The translations under genes and the position numbers were made by a program. Source: Candidatus Portnoybacteria bacterium RBG_13_40_8 (GTDB lineage Bacteria; Patescibacteriota; Minisyncoccia; RBG-13-40-8-A). From it: a DNA stretch of 36,107 nucleotides. The stretch lies in NCBI GenBank assembly GCA_001819435.1, contig MHMT01000030.1, positions 1-36,107 on the forward strand, read 5' to 3'. Within the stretch, counting starts at the first letter, position 1, and the number at the start of each line of letters is the position of its first letter. The notes below the pieces were generated by a model. The model was not told the DNA's origin, searched no databases, and saw only the letters and a program-made list of their open reading frames with translations. Of this stretch, positions 21,103 through 29,512 are shown in pieces.

Positions 21103-21981
21103 TTAAAGCAGGGCCGCGCCAATGGCTCCGGAAAATTTACCGAGCTTAGCACGAACTACCTTAGTATTCTTAGCTAAAGAAGAAAGTATATTTTTTTTCA
21201 TCGCTTCTCGAGCCGGTTTCAGTAAAAGCTCGCCAGCCCAAGCAAGGCCACCACCAATTACAATAATTTCGGGATTTAAAGTATCGACTATATTGGCCAA
21301 CCCGATTCCGAGATTATCGCCGATTACGTTCCAGGCTTTAAGCGCTTTTTTATTTCCTTTTTCAGCTAACCTTTGGAGAGTAATCGAGCTCATTTTCCTT
21401 CCCAAAATTTCTTCCGCTGTTTTCTCCTGTCCCTTTTCGCAAACATACGCCTCTAAACAGCCCCGACTACCACATCTGCACTTCCGACCATCTCCTCTTA
21501 TTGTAATATGACCCATCTCGCCGGCTGTGCCGCCTCTTCCGTGCATTATTTTACCATCTATGACAATTCCTCCGCCCACTCCTGTGCCCAGGGCCAGGCC
21601 GACAACCGATTTCTTTCCTCTCGCCGCCCCCATAATTGCTTCGGCCAAAACCAAGCAATGGACATCGTTATCAATTACGGTTTTTATTTTGAATTTTTTC
21701 TCAATAATCTTGCCCAAGTAAATGTTCTTTAAACCGGGAAGATTTGGCGGATTTAATATTCTCTGATTTTTGAAATCAACCGGACCGGCAATTCCTATTC
21801 CAATCTTTTTTATTCCTTTTTTGCTTTGTCTTAAATACTCTATACATTCAAAAATCCGGGCAGTTAATAAATTTTTATTGCTTTTGGATTTTGTTTTAAT
21901 CCTTATTTTTTTAATGATTTTATTATTTTTCAGCAGAACTCCTTTTATATTTGTCCCGCCAACATCAATTCCTATTGTCAT
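21103..21981 (-). CDS. ROK-family sugar kinase
   Basis: 'IGIDVGGTNIKGVLL', 'GLALGTGVGGGIVIDGKIMHGRGGTAGEMGHITI', 'CRCGSRGCLEAYV'; start placed at MTIGIDVGG because the longer ORF overlaps the upstream gene. Confidence 0.9.
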   Translation of the reverse strand: MTIGIDVGGTNIKGVLLKNNKIIKKIRIKTKSKSNKNLLTARIFECIEYLRQSKKGIKKIGIGIAGPVDFKNQRILNPPNLPGLKNIYLGKIIEKKFKIKTVIDNDVHCLVLAEAIMGAARGKKSVVGLALGTGVGGGIVIDGKIMHGRGGTAGEMGHITIRGDGRKCRCGSRGCLEAYVCEKGQEKTAEEILGRKMSSITLQRLAEKGNKKALKAWNVIGDNLGIGLANIVDTLNPEIIVIGGGLAWAGELLLKPAREAMKKNILSSLAKNTKVVRAKLGKFSGAIGAALL

Positions 21982-21985
21982 ATTT

Positions 21986-22978
21986 TTATTTAAATAATTC
22001 TTTGGCTCTTTCCCAAAATCTATCATCGCCCTTTTCTTTTCTCCAATACCACCATTCCACGCCCCATAAGTATCCTTTATCAAAACCGGCCTCGCGAGTA
22101 AAATCAATCGTTTCATTAAATCTTTCTAAGCTCATGGTAATATTTTGTTCCTCGTTCGTTAACTCTTGGGTTGATTTATACCCCCATGGCTCTGCTTGAA
22201 CCTCGATAGCAATAATTTCGTCTATGTCGAAAAGTAATTTTATTAAATTACTTTTTCTTTGATAGAAAACTGCCGGAATTGGATATTCGACATAGCCCAA
22301 TTTACCGTGAATTTTATGATAAATTGAAGTACCGATAATATCCGCTCTCCTGGCTCCACCAATCCAGGTGCTGAATTCTCCGCTTTCGGTTATCATTATT
22401 GGTCTGCTTGAATCGAGATGCCTTACAAGGGCGATTTCTTTATCCAGGAATTCAGCGTCTATCCAGCGACACTCACCAAAAGTTTTTAAAAACGGCTCAT
22501 TCTCTATCTGCCAAATTTTTATACTCTCTCTGTTTTTGTAGCGATTTATTGTTTCGGCAATAAATCTTAAAATTTTTTCCTGTTTTTCCTTCTCGTTTAA
22601 TGTCTTTGCCCATTCCGGCTCAAAACACTCTGGCCACCGAGGCATTCTTCTGCCTAGGGCTAAGATTATTTCCCCGTTTCGCTTTTCAATTTCATTAATT
22701 TGCCAATCCAAATCATCGAAATTGTATTTACCCTGCTCTGGTTCTGTTTCGTCCCAATAAACCGCGATTCTTATTCTTTTTACTTTCAAATCATCTAATA
22801 TATCAAAAAATAAATTTTTCCAATCTAATTTCAAATCGTTTGCATGCCTTTTACTAAAAGTCACTCCCCATTCTGTTCTATCGGCTGGTTTTGATTTGCC
22901 AACAAAAAAATATACCAAAATTATCAAAACAACAACTATTAAAATTAACAAGGTTATTCTTAATATTTTTTTAATCAT
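21986..22978 (-). CDS. Membrane-anchored clan GH-A-like glycoside hydrolase
   Basis: N-terminal TM; 'IKIWQIENEPF' (acid/base) and 'IAIEVQAEPWG' (candidate nucleophile). Confidence 0.72.
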   Translation of the reverse strand: MIKKILRITLLILIVVVLIILVYFFVGKSKPADRTEWGVTFSKRHANDLKLDWKNLFFDILDDLKVKRIRIAVYWDETEPEQGKYNFDDLDWQINEIEKRNGEIILALGRRMPRWPECFEPEWAKTLNEKEKQEKILRFIAETINRYKNRESIKIWQIENEPFLKTFGECRWIDAEFLDKEIALVRHLDSSRPIMITESGEFSTWIGGARRADIIGTSIYHKIHGKLGYVEYPIPAVFYQRKSNLIKLLFDIDEIIAIEVQAEPWGYKSTQELTNEEQNITMSLERFNETIDFTREAGFDKGYLWGVEWWYWRKEKGDDRFWERAKELFK

Positions 22979-23429
22979 TTAATTTAGGATGAGCATAAAT
23001 AGACACAATCTTTCTCTTTCCATTATAGTCCCAGCTATGAATAACTGGCATTTTCTTTTTACTGTCGTTGCTAATCGCTTTTTTATTGCCGATATAAAAA
23101 CCGTTATGAAAATGTCTTTTGCCGTTAACAAATAATTTTTTCTCCCAAACAATCACATCTCCCGGTCTTATTTTTTCTTTTGGGATTTTTTCCCAGCCGC
23201 TCTTTTCCATATCCTTGGTGGTTGCCTCGACCGTGGCGTGACCCCCAGAAATCAAATCCCAAATCAATAGAATGTTAGAAACAAAAAAAGCACAAGAAAG
23301 ATCTCCGTTTTTCGTCGCATCAATCTTTTTACCATTGTTCATCAAATAAAGATTACGGAATATTCTTGTCCCAACTGAGTTTTTAATCATTTGAAGATAT
23401 GAACCATAAACAACAATTTTACTTGCCAT
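22971..23429 (-). CDS. NlpC/P60-like or related cysteine peptidase-fold protein
   Basis: 'DLSCAFFVSNIL' candidate Cys, 'RPGDVIVWEKK', 'HFHNGFYIGNKKAIS', late 'IHSWDY'. Confidence 0.6.
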   Translation of the reverse strand: MASKIVVYGSYLQMIKNSVGTRIFRNLYLMNNGKKIDATKNGDLSCAFFVSNILLIWDLISGGHATVEATTKDMEKSGWEKIPKEKIRPGDVIVWEKKLFVNGKRHFHNGFYIGNKKAISNDSKKKMPVIHSWDYNGKRKIVSIYAHPKLND

Positions 23430-23455
23430 AATTTAAGTATAACCGATTTCAAGAT

Positions 23456-23487
23456 AAAAAAACACCCCACTGTCCGTACAGTGGGGG
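23456..23487 (-). terminator. Rho-independent terminator
   Basis: Minus strand CCCCACTGT-ACGG-ACAGTGGGG followed by TGTTTTTTT. Confidence 0.8.
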
Positions 23488-23498
23488 TTCAAAAGAGG

Positions 23499-23693
23499 TT
23501 ATCGATGGACTTCACCGTCCCTGCTTCTGCTGACGCGGATTCCGTCGTCCCTTAGGGCAGCGCCCTTCCTGGGCACCTCCCTTACACCATGGGGCGTGAC
23601 AATAGCGATTGTCTTCCGGTGTCTTTGGATCCGATCGCCCCTAAAAAGCTCAGAAGAACCATCCTTGTAGTGTTGCTCGACTATAAAGGTCAT
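23499..23693 (-). CDS. Small Arg-rich hypothetical protein with its own promoter and terminator
   Basis: 64-aa ORF preceded by AAAAAAGGAGGG; higher GC than surroundings. Confidence 0.65.
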   Translation of the reverse strand: MTFIVEQHYKDGSSELFRGDRIQRHRKTIAIVTPHGVREVPRKGAALRDDGIRVSRSRDGEVHR

Positions 23694-23738
23694 AATCCCT
23701 CCTTTTTTATTAAAATGTACGCTTAATGTACTGTTATA

Positions 23739-23767
23739 ATAGTATCAGGTTTATTTAAAATTGTCAA
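23739..23767 (-). promoter_or_regulatory. Sigma70-type promoter (TTGACA-17-TACTAT with TGA extension)
   Basis: Minus strand TTGACA-ATTTTAAATAAACCTGA-TACTAT. Confidence 0.75.
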
Positions 23768-23877
23768 CCCTTGCACCAATTCCACCATTCTAAGGCGTAA
23801 ATAACAATAAATCTAGAATAGATGAATAATTCGTTTGCACTCAATAAATTGATAGTAAAATTGGTGCAGGGTCAATA
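23762..23877 (-). repeat. Long imperfect inverted repeat
   Basis: Minus strand arms UUGACCCUGCACCAAUUUUACUAU and AUGGUGGAAUUGGUGCAAGGGUUGA pair along about 24 positions with one bulged A and several G.U pairs. Confidence 0.7.
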
Positions 23878-23884
23878 GTTGATC

Positions 23885-24643
23885 TCAATATTTGAATGTT
23901 GCATCTGATATTATTTCCTTATCAAATTCTTCGCAGCCAAGAGCAAAAAAACGAATATGGGTCTGAATATCGGCTCCATTTATAAAATCTAAAGGCTTAT
24001 CTTCGTTATTGAAACATTCGTTATTCTTTATATTTCTACACTTCAACTCTAAGGTAATTTCGTATTCCAAAGCTGCGGCTTTGGTATATGGATATAAATC
24101 TCCGAGAGGATAATCAAGTTCAATCAACATGTATTCATCTCCGCCCAAATTAATCTCTTTCTCGTAACCATTAACCGTTAAAAACATTTTTGAAACATAA
24201 GAAGCTTCTAATGGATAAATTAAATCGTCTCTCCTTTCGCTTAATTTGTCGCTTAAAAAATAAAGCCATAATTTTTTTATATCAAAAACAAGACGCTCCG
24301 GGGCATCGATTCTATATTTTCCCAGGCTGATTTTGGTCGAACTACCGTCTTTTTTAATCTCCCAAACCGAATCAGCTGGTTTTAATTCCTTGCCCTCAAG
24401 ATGCTGAGGCCCGGCACAGCCATAGCCCAGATTGACATCAAGCTCCTTTTCCCGGCTTGGATTTTCTGAAGGAAGAACCGGTTGGGGCTCGTATTCTGAA
24501 ATCTGTTCTTCTTCACTTGGCCCTGGTTCTATTTTTGGTTTATTTTTATAATCTAAATAAATAAAAATACCGGCAACAATAATTGCCAGAAAAATCGGAA
24601 TAAGAAGCTGCCATTTTGACTTATTTCTAATATGCTCTTCCAT
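23885..24643 (-). CDS. Hypothetical membrane-anchored extracytoplasmic protein
   Basis: TM 'WQLLIPIFLAIIVAGIFIYLDY' after MEEHIRNKSK; ATG at 24643 is used rather than the GTG at 24652. Confidence 0.7.
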   Translation of the reverse strand: MEEHIRNKSKWQLLIPIFLAIIVAGIFIYLDYKNKPKIEPGPSEEEQISEYEPQPVLPSENPSREKELDVNLGYGCAGPQHLEGKELKPADSVWEIKKDGSSTKISLGKYRIDAPERLVFDIKKLWLYFLSDKLSERRDDLIYPLEASYVSKMFLTVNGYEKEINLGGDEYMLIELDYPLGDLYPYTKAAALEYEITLELKCRNIKNNECFNNEDKPLDFINGADIQTHIRFFALGCEEFDKEIISDATFKY

Positions 24644-24782
24644 ACCCCACACTAGATTTTCGACATTTAAATATCGAAATTATACAAATAAATAATTATT
24701 ATAATGGTTTATTTCTCGATTGTACCCCGCGCTTTTTTGATCCGACCGCAGTCGGATCAGTCGAAAATTCAGTACGGGGCAT
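24642..24782 (-). repeat. Structured element copy 2 (141 bp), ends on the start codon of the 23885-24643 gene
   Basis: Arms ATACCCCACACTAGATTTTCGAC / GTCGAAAATTCAGTACGGGGCAT; right arm identical to copy 1; inner hairpin TGATCCGAC-CGCA-GTCGGATCA. Confidence 0.9.
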
Positions 24783-24876
24783 ATCTAAAAATTTTATCCT
24801 ATTTTTATTGTTCTGTCTATAATCTAATTTTTCTGTTTATTTTATTTTGTTTTTATTTTGTCCTATAATTAAAAAT

Positions 24877-26226
24877 ATGTTTAAATTTATTTCCAAGAAA
24901 AACAAAAAAAGGAAAACAGGACAAAATAAAAAATATCTAATTATAATAGCTATCTTGGTTGCTATTTTGGTCATCGCTGGGGCTACGGCCGGCTATTTTG
25001 TTTTCAGGCGTGATCAAAAGCCAGAAGAAGTTCAAATAGAAAAAAATATTTACGAAGAATTTCTGTCAGAGATATATGACAAAATCCAAGAAAATTACTG
25101 GAATAAAATAAGCGACGAAGAATTGGCTACCCTCTTTAGATTGGGGCTTGAAAAACTAACCAACGCCCCCCAGTCCCTTAAATCAAATGATAAAAGCGGG
25201 ATGATAGAAACAACCAACAAAATTATTGATAAATTGGAAGAAAATAAGAAAAAAGATTTTACGGCTCAACTTGCCCACCTTGTTCTTTGGAATCTTAAAC
25301 CCTTTGGGCGAAGCGCTCTTTATGTTAAAAAAGATGAAGAAAATTTAAAAAACAGAGTTATGAATATTAATCCCCAAGAAAATTTATATTCGGTCTTGGG
25401 AGTCGAAGACAATGCTAATCAAGAAAAATTAAATGAAGCCTACAGAAACAAAGTTAATGAATTGGATAATCAGGAAACCGAGGAGGCCAAACAAGAATTG
25501 GAAAAAGTTAAATATGCCTATGAAGTATTATCGAATGCCGAAAACAAAAAAAGATATGACGAAACCAAGACCGAACCCACTGTATTCGGGAAATTAATCA
25601 GACCAACAATTCTCCATTTATATATATCAAAAATATCGCCCACCATTCTCGAAGACCTAAAAAGAGAGACCGAAAAATTCGACAACACAGGAGGACTTAA
25701 TACTTTAATTTTAGATTTAAGGGCAAACGTTGGCGGTTCGCTGGATATCTTGCCCTACTTATTGGGACCGTTTATTGGACCAAATAACTATGCTTTTGAA
25801 CTCTTCCAACAAGCAAACTACGAACCATTTAAAACAAAACTTGGCTGGTTGCCAAGCCTGGTTAGATATAAAAAAGTAGTAATTCTGGCTGACGAAAAAA
25901 CCCAGTCCTCTGCCGAAGTAATGGTTGCCAGCCTCAAAAAATATAATGTGGGAGTATTTGTTGGCACAAAAACAAAGGGCTGGGGAACCATAGAAAAAGT
26001 ATACGAGATTGATCATCAAATTGATGAAAGTGAAAAATATTCAATTTTTCTGGTTAATCACCTTACCCTAAGAGACGATAATCAACCCATAGAAGAAGCT
26101 GGGGTTGAACCGGTAATCGATATAAATGACCCAGAATGGGAAAATAAACTTTTTGAATACTTCAATTCTAATGAATTGGTTAAAGCCGTAAAAGAAGCCT
26201 GGAATAGTTCGCCCGGAAAAATTTAG
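24877..26226 (+). CDS. Membrane-anchored S41-like (C-terminal processing) peptidase with an internal J-domain-like segment
   Basis: TM, then 'NLYSVLGVEDNANQEKLNEAYRNKV...KYAYEVLSNAENKKRYDE', then S41-like 'LILDLRANVGGSLD', 'KTQSSAEVMVASLKKY', 'VGTKTKGWGTIEK'. Confidence 0.8.
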   Translation: MFKFISKKNKKRKTGQNKKYLIIIAILVAILVIAGATAGYFVFRRDQKPEEVQIEKNIYEEFLSEIYDKIQENYWNKISDEELATLFRLGLEKLTNAPQSLKSNDKSGMIETTNKIIDKLEENKKKDFTAQLAHLVLWNLKPFGRSALYVKKDEENLKNRVMNINPQENLYSVLGVEDNANQEKLNEAYRNKVNELDNQETEEAKQELEKVKYAYEVLSNAENKKRYDETKTEPTVFGKLIRPTILHLYISKISPTILEDLKRETEKFDNTGGLNTLILDLRANVGGSLDILPYLLGPFIGPNNYAFELFQQANYEPFKTKLGWLPSLVRYKKVVILADEKTQSSAEVMVASLKKYNVGVFVGTKTKGWGTIEKVYEIDHQIDESEKYSIFLVNHLTLRDDNQPIEEAGVEPVIDINDPEWENKLFEYFNSNELVKAVKEAWNSSPGKI

Positions 26227-26244
26227 TATCGTTTTCAAATAAAA

Positions 26245-26274
26245 CAAAAAACGGCCTCCGGAGGCCGTTTTTTG
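26245..26274. terminator. Bidirectional terminator between convergent genes
   Basis: 30-bp perfect palindrome CAAAAAACGGCCTCCGGAGGCCGTTTTTTG. Confidence 0.9.
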
Positions 26275-26292
26275 TTTTTAATCAAGAAAGTT

Positions 26293-26601
26293 TTAGCTTT
26301 CTCTTCTGCTTCGATAACACTCTCGACAAAATATTTCCTGGCCTTCCTTCGGTTCGAATGGGAGCTCGGTTATATCGGCTCCGCAACCCGCGCATTTCCA
26401 GTTACCTTGATACATCTTTCTTTGAAAACCGCCCCTTCTCTGATTAACTCTTTCCCGATGACAGTTCAAACAATATAACGGTAAATCTCCGGAAGGCTCA
26501 AATGGTAATTCTGTTATCTCGGCTCCGCATTGACTGCATTTCCAGTCCCCTTTATACATTTTACGCGGAGAGCGTTCATCGTCTCGATTCTTAAAAACCA
26601 C
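26293..26601 (-). CDS. Tandem-duplicated CxxC...CxxC zinc-ribbon protein
   Basis: Two copies of 'MY(K/Q)G(D/N)WKC..CGA(E/D)ITELPFEP...C..C'. Confidence 0.85.
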   Translation of the reverse strand: MVFKNRDDERSPRKMYKGDWKCSQCGAEITELPFEPSGDLPLYCLNCHRERVNQRRGGFQRKMYQGNWKCAGCGADITELPFEPKEGQEIFCRECYRSRRES

Positions 26602-26742
26602 GATAATAAAATTTCAACAAACAATTTATAATAAAATAAACGACTAACGAATATTTTAACTAATAAATTTGATTGGAAATTCGAAAATTTTTATTAACGA
26701 CCTTTTAATCCCCCACACCAAACTTTGATATGGGGGTAAATT

Positions 26743-27231
26743 TTACGGCTGAAGAATATCTTCAGTCCGACCATCAATTGAAACTATTACTTCTTGGACC
26801 GCAGGAAATTGTTTTAATGTTTCTCTGATTTGGGCGCTAATCGCCGCTACCCGACAAGAGCCCCCGACCTGAAATTCCAGTTGTTCGTCGAAATCAACCT
26901 TCGCTATATTGTTTTCGATTACCAGACTCTGGATTTTTACTCCGGGATTAATACTGGTAAAAAATCCTTCCCGTTTTTCACTATCGGCTGGCCCTTTTAA
27001 TAATTCTTCTAAAGCGGCCCTGCCAACGGCTTCAGTTTTTAAAATCTGTCTTTCTACTGGAAAAACTTTATTACAGGAAAATTCTGGATCAAGATTACCA
27101 TTATTAAAAAATACTTTTACGGTTATAAATTCCGGCTGTGCTTCTGGTTTGCCCCTAAAAAATATTAGGCCACTTATAATTAAGGCTATACACACGACCA
27201 ATACAAGAATTAAAATAAGGCTGCTTTTCAT
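26743..27231 (-). CDS. GerMN-domain-containing lipoprotein/membrane protein
   Basis: 'VKVFFNN', 'AALEELLKGPADSEKREGFFTSINPGVKIQSLVIENNIAKVDFDEQL'. Confidence 0.8.
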   Translation of the reverse strand: MKSSLILILVLVVCIALIISGLIFFRGKPEAQPEFITVKVFFNNGNLDPEFSCNKVFPVERQILKTEAVGRAALEELLKGPADSEKREGFFTSINPGVKIQSLVIENNIAKVDFDEQLEFQVGGSCRVAAISAQIRETLKQFPAVQEVIVSIDGRTEDILQP

Positions 27232-27836
27232 AATTTTTCAAAATGTAATTTTCCCGCACCCTCTCTGAGAATTAAAATTTGTTTATTTTTAATCTGAATC
27301 AACGTAGAGGGCATCGCCTTTATTTTACCCTGATTAACGTAAAAGTCAATTCTCTTACCAAAATATTTCTTGGCATCTCTGATATTATCGACTGGCGGCA
27401 ATCCTTCGGGATTGGCGCTCGGCGCAACCAGTGGTCCTGTTTTTTTTAATAGATTTATTAATCCTTTATTCTTCGGTAATCTGAAGGCCAGGCTGCTGGT
27501 TCCTCGATGTAGATATTCAAAATTTTTATAGGGACATGGTAAAATCACGCTAACCATTCCCGGCCAAACCCTGCTTAAAAGTTTTTTTGAATAAGAATCA
27601 ATTTTAATCCTGAATAAATTCAAATCTTCAACTATGGCAATTAAAATAATAAATGGTTTCTCGGGATTTCTTCTTCTTACTTTATAGACTTTTTCTACGG
27701 TTTTTTTAGATAGAGCTGACCCGACTAATCCATAAATCGTATCCGTTGGCATAACTCCGATTCCGCCATCTTTTAATATTTTAATTATTCTATTGTTCGC
27801 TTGAGAATTTTTAACCACATCATTGATTTGCCTCAA
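27228..27836 (-). CDS. tsaC: L-threonylcarbamoyladenylate synthase (Sua5/YciO/YrdC family)
   Basis: 'GGIGVMPTDTIYGLVGSALSKKTVEKVYKVRRRNPEKPFIILI', 'PLVAPSANPEGLPP'. Confidence 0.9.
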   Translation of the reverse strand: MRQINDVVKNSQANNRIIKILKDGGIGVMPTDTIYGLVGSALSKKTVEKVYKVRRRNPEKPFIILIAIVEDLNLFRIKIDSYSKKLLSRVWPGMVSVILPCPYKNFEYLHRGTSSLAFRLPKNKGLINLLKKTGPLVAPSANPEGLPPVDNIRDAKKYFGKRIDFYVNQGKIKAMPSTLIQIKNKQILILREGAGKLHFEKL

Positions 27837-28701
27837 GGCAAATGTTATAAGATTTAACTTGATTATTGTATTTATCGATTAGGCTTTTAATTTGTCCCAC
27901 TGTCTCGTTGTATTCGGAAACCAGATTATTGTATTCCTGAATTTTTTGATTATACTCTGGATCTCGTTTTCTCATATCTTCAAGTTCATTTAAAAGATTG
28001 CCTAATTCATCTTCTGTATCTTTTAATTGGACTTTATTGGTTTCTATTTCTGTTTTTATGGCTTCATTGGGTTCAGGACAAATAGATAATGGCAAGCCGA
28101 AATGCTGAACCGCCATCCAGGTGGTTTTACCTTCAAATGTTCCTTTGGCTACGGCTACTCCGATTTCTTTGTATTTGGGATTTAAAATATTTTCTCTGTG
28201 TCCGGGACTTTCCATCCAAGCCTCAACCAAATCAATATCATCCTCAAAGTTACCCAGTGCTAAATTTTCTCCAATCGATATAAATTCATAACCAACACTG
28301 GCTACCAAATCACCGATTGTTATGCCCAACGGAGAATCATGACCGAAATACTGATTATTAAACATGTCCTCAACTTTTAATTTTGCGCTTGCGCCCAATT
28401 TTACATTCACCACAAGTGGCTGCAAGCCGGATTTCGTACGTTCGGCGTTTGTATATTTAACCACTTCGTCGGCAATTAAAAATGATTCCGGCGCTTCCTT
28501 ATCTGATTTGAGGGGCGGTGGTATTGAAATCTTCTTTTCGATTTCCTGCATTAAAAAATCGCCAACCCCTTTCTCGAGTTTTGGCAATTCAAGATAAAGT
28601 TTTGTATATAAACTTACTATCTGGGTCCAAAAAAAGAAAAAACCGCCCCCAAAAATAATTAATACTAAAAAGATTAAGAGGATTAATTTTATCTTTTTCA
28701 T
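27820..28701 (-). CDS. CAP/SCP-domain (YkwD-like) secreted protein with C-terminal coiled coil
   Basis: 'TNAERTKSGLQPLVVNVKLGASAKLKVEDMFNNQYFGHDSP', 'WMESPGHRENILNPKYKEIGVAV'. Confidence 0.88.
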   Translation of the reverse strand: MKKIKLILLIFLVLIIFGGGFFFFWTQIVSLYTKLYLELPKLEKGVGDFLMQEIEKKISIPPPLKSDKEAPESFLIADEVVKYTNAERTKSGLQPLVVNVKLGASAKLKVEDMFNNQYFGHDSPLGITIGDLVASVGYEFISIGENLALGNFEDDIDLVEAWMESPGHRENILNPKYKEIGVAVAKGTFEGKTTWMAVQHFGLPLSICPEPNEAIKTEIETNKVQLKDTEDELGNLLNELEDMRKRDPEYNQKIQEYNNLVSEYNETVGQIKSLIDKYNNQVKSYNICLEANQ

Positions 28702-28716
28702 ATGGTCAAATTCCGG

Positions 28717-28968
28717 TTAACACCAAGTAAAAAGAGTGATTAAACCCAAAATAAAGAAAATTATCCCCAAAATTAAGCCAATAAGAGCTAATTTTTCTCC
28801 TTTTTCATTTATAACTTTTATCTGACGGAGAGCTTTAACGGAAAAAATTACAGCCAAGGGACCGGTAATTATGGCCAAAGAAAAATATACTGAAATCAAA
28901 CCAAAAATAAATCCGATTATGGCATTTTTATTGAATTTTTGTATTGTTTTTTGAATTGTTTGTTCCAT
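28717..28968 (-). CDS. DUF4190-like small membrane protein
   Basis: Two TMs, 'IGFIFGLISVYFSLAIITGPLAVIFSVKALRQI'. Confidence 0.65.
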   Translation of the reverse strand: MEQTIQKTIQKFNKNAIIGFIFGLISVYFSLAIITGPLAVIFSVKALRQIKVINEKGEKLALIGLILGIIFFILGLITLFTWC

Positions 28969-29194
28969 GACTTATGGATTTTTTCAGAATTATTGCGCTT
29001 AGAATAAAAGATATGGTGAAAAATATGGCGCCGAAAAAGCAGGGGGTTAAAAATGGATTCTTTATATTGCCAACACAGCCGAGAGTACAATTTTTCTTGT
29101 TTACCCAGTCAATCAATTCGTAAATAAAATTACCCCAAGCAAATAAGGTGCCACATAATAAAATTACGAATTGAGCCTTAATTATTTTCCTCAT
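28928..29194 (-). CDS. Hypothetical small membrane protein
   Basis: Two hydrophobic segments; overlaps the next gene. Confidence 0.5.
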   Translation of the reverse strand: MRKIIKAQFVILLCGTLFAWGNFIYELIDWVNKKNCTLGCVGNIKNPFLTPCFFGAIFFTISFILSAIILKKSISHGTNNSKNNTKIQ

Positions 29195-29203
29195 ATTTTT
29201 ATT

Positions 29204-29491
29204 TTATTTGTTCCATCTTTGCTCATCATATTCTCGCCAAATTTTAGCCACCAATGGAGCAACTTCGTCTAGCTTAACTAGAATAATCTCTCTAATTTCC
29301 GCAGAGGTTATTTTATTATTATTTTTTATCTGTTGAACAACCGACCCGGAAACAGAATCTACTAAATTATTTATTTTGCTTTCGGTTTCCCTGAGAACGG
29401 CATCAATGGCATTCACTCTGATTGATTGTTTGAGTTTTTCAATATCAAAGCTCTCTTTTCGACCATCTCTTTTTATAACGGTTTTAATCAT
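29204..29491 (-). CDS. Stand-alone ATP-cone domain protein
   Basis: 'VIKRDGRKESFDIEKLKQSIRVNAIDA' and 'ITSAEIREIILVKL...VAKIWREYDEQRW'; 95 aa, nothing else attached. Confidence 0.8.
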   Translation of the reverse strand: MIKTVIKRDGRKESFDIEKLKQSIRVNAIDAVLRETESKINNLVDSVSGSVVQQIKNNNKITSAEIREIILVKLDEVAPLVAKIWREYDEQRWNK

Positions 29492-29512
29492 ATTTTAATT
29501 ATATAAATTTTG

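Noticed and set aside
24847-24876. ORF-track start of the S41-like protein (MFLFCPIIKN)
   Set aside because: The codons overlap a TATAAT (24864-24869); the ATG at 24877 is more plausible and would give a near-leaderless transcript.
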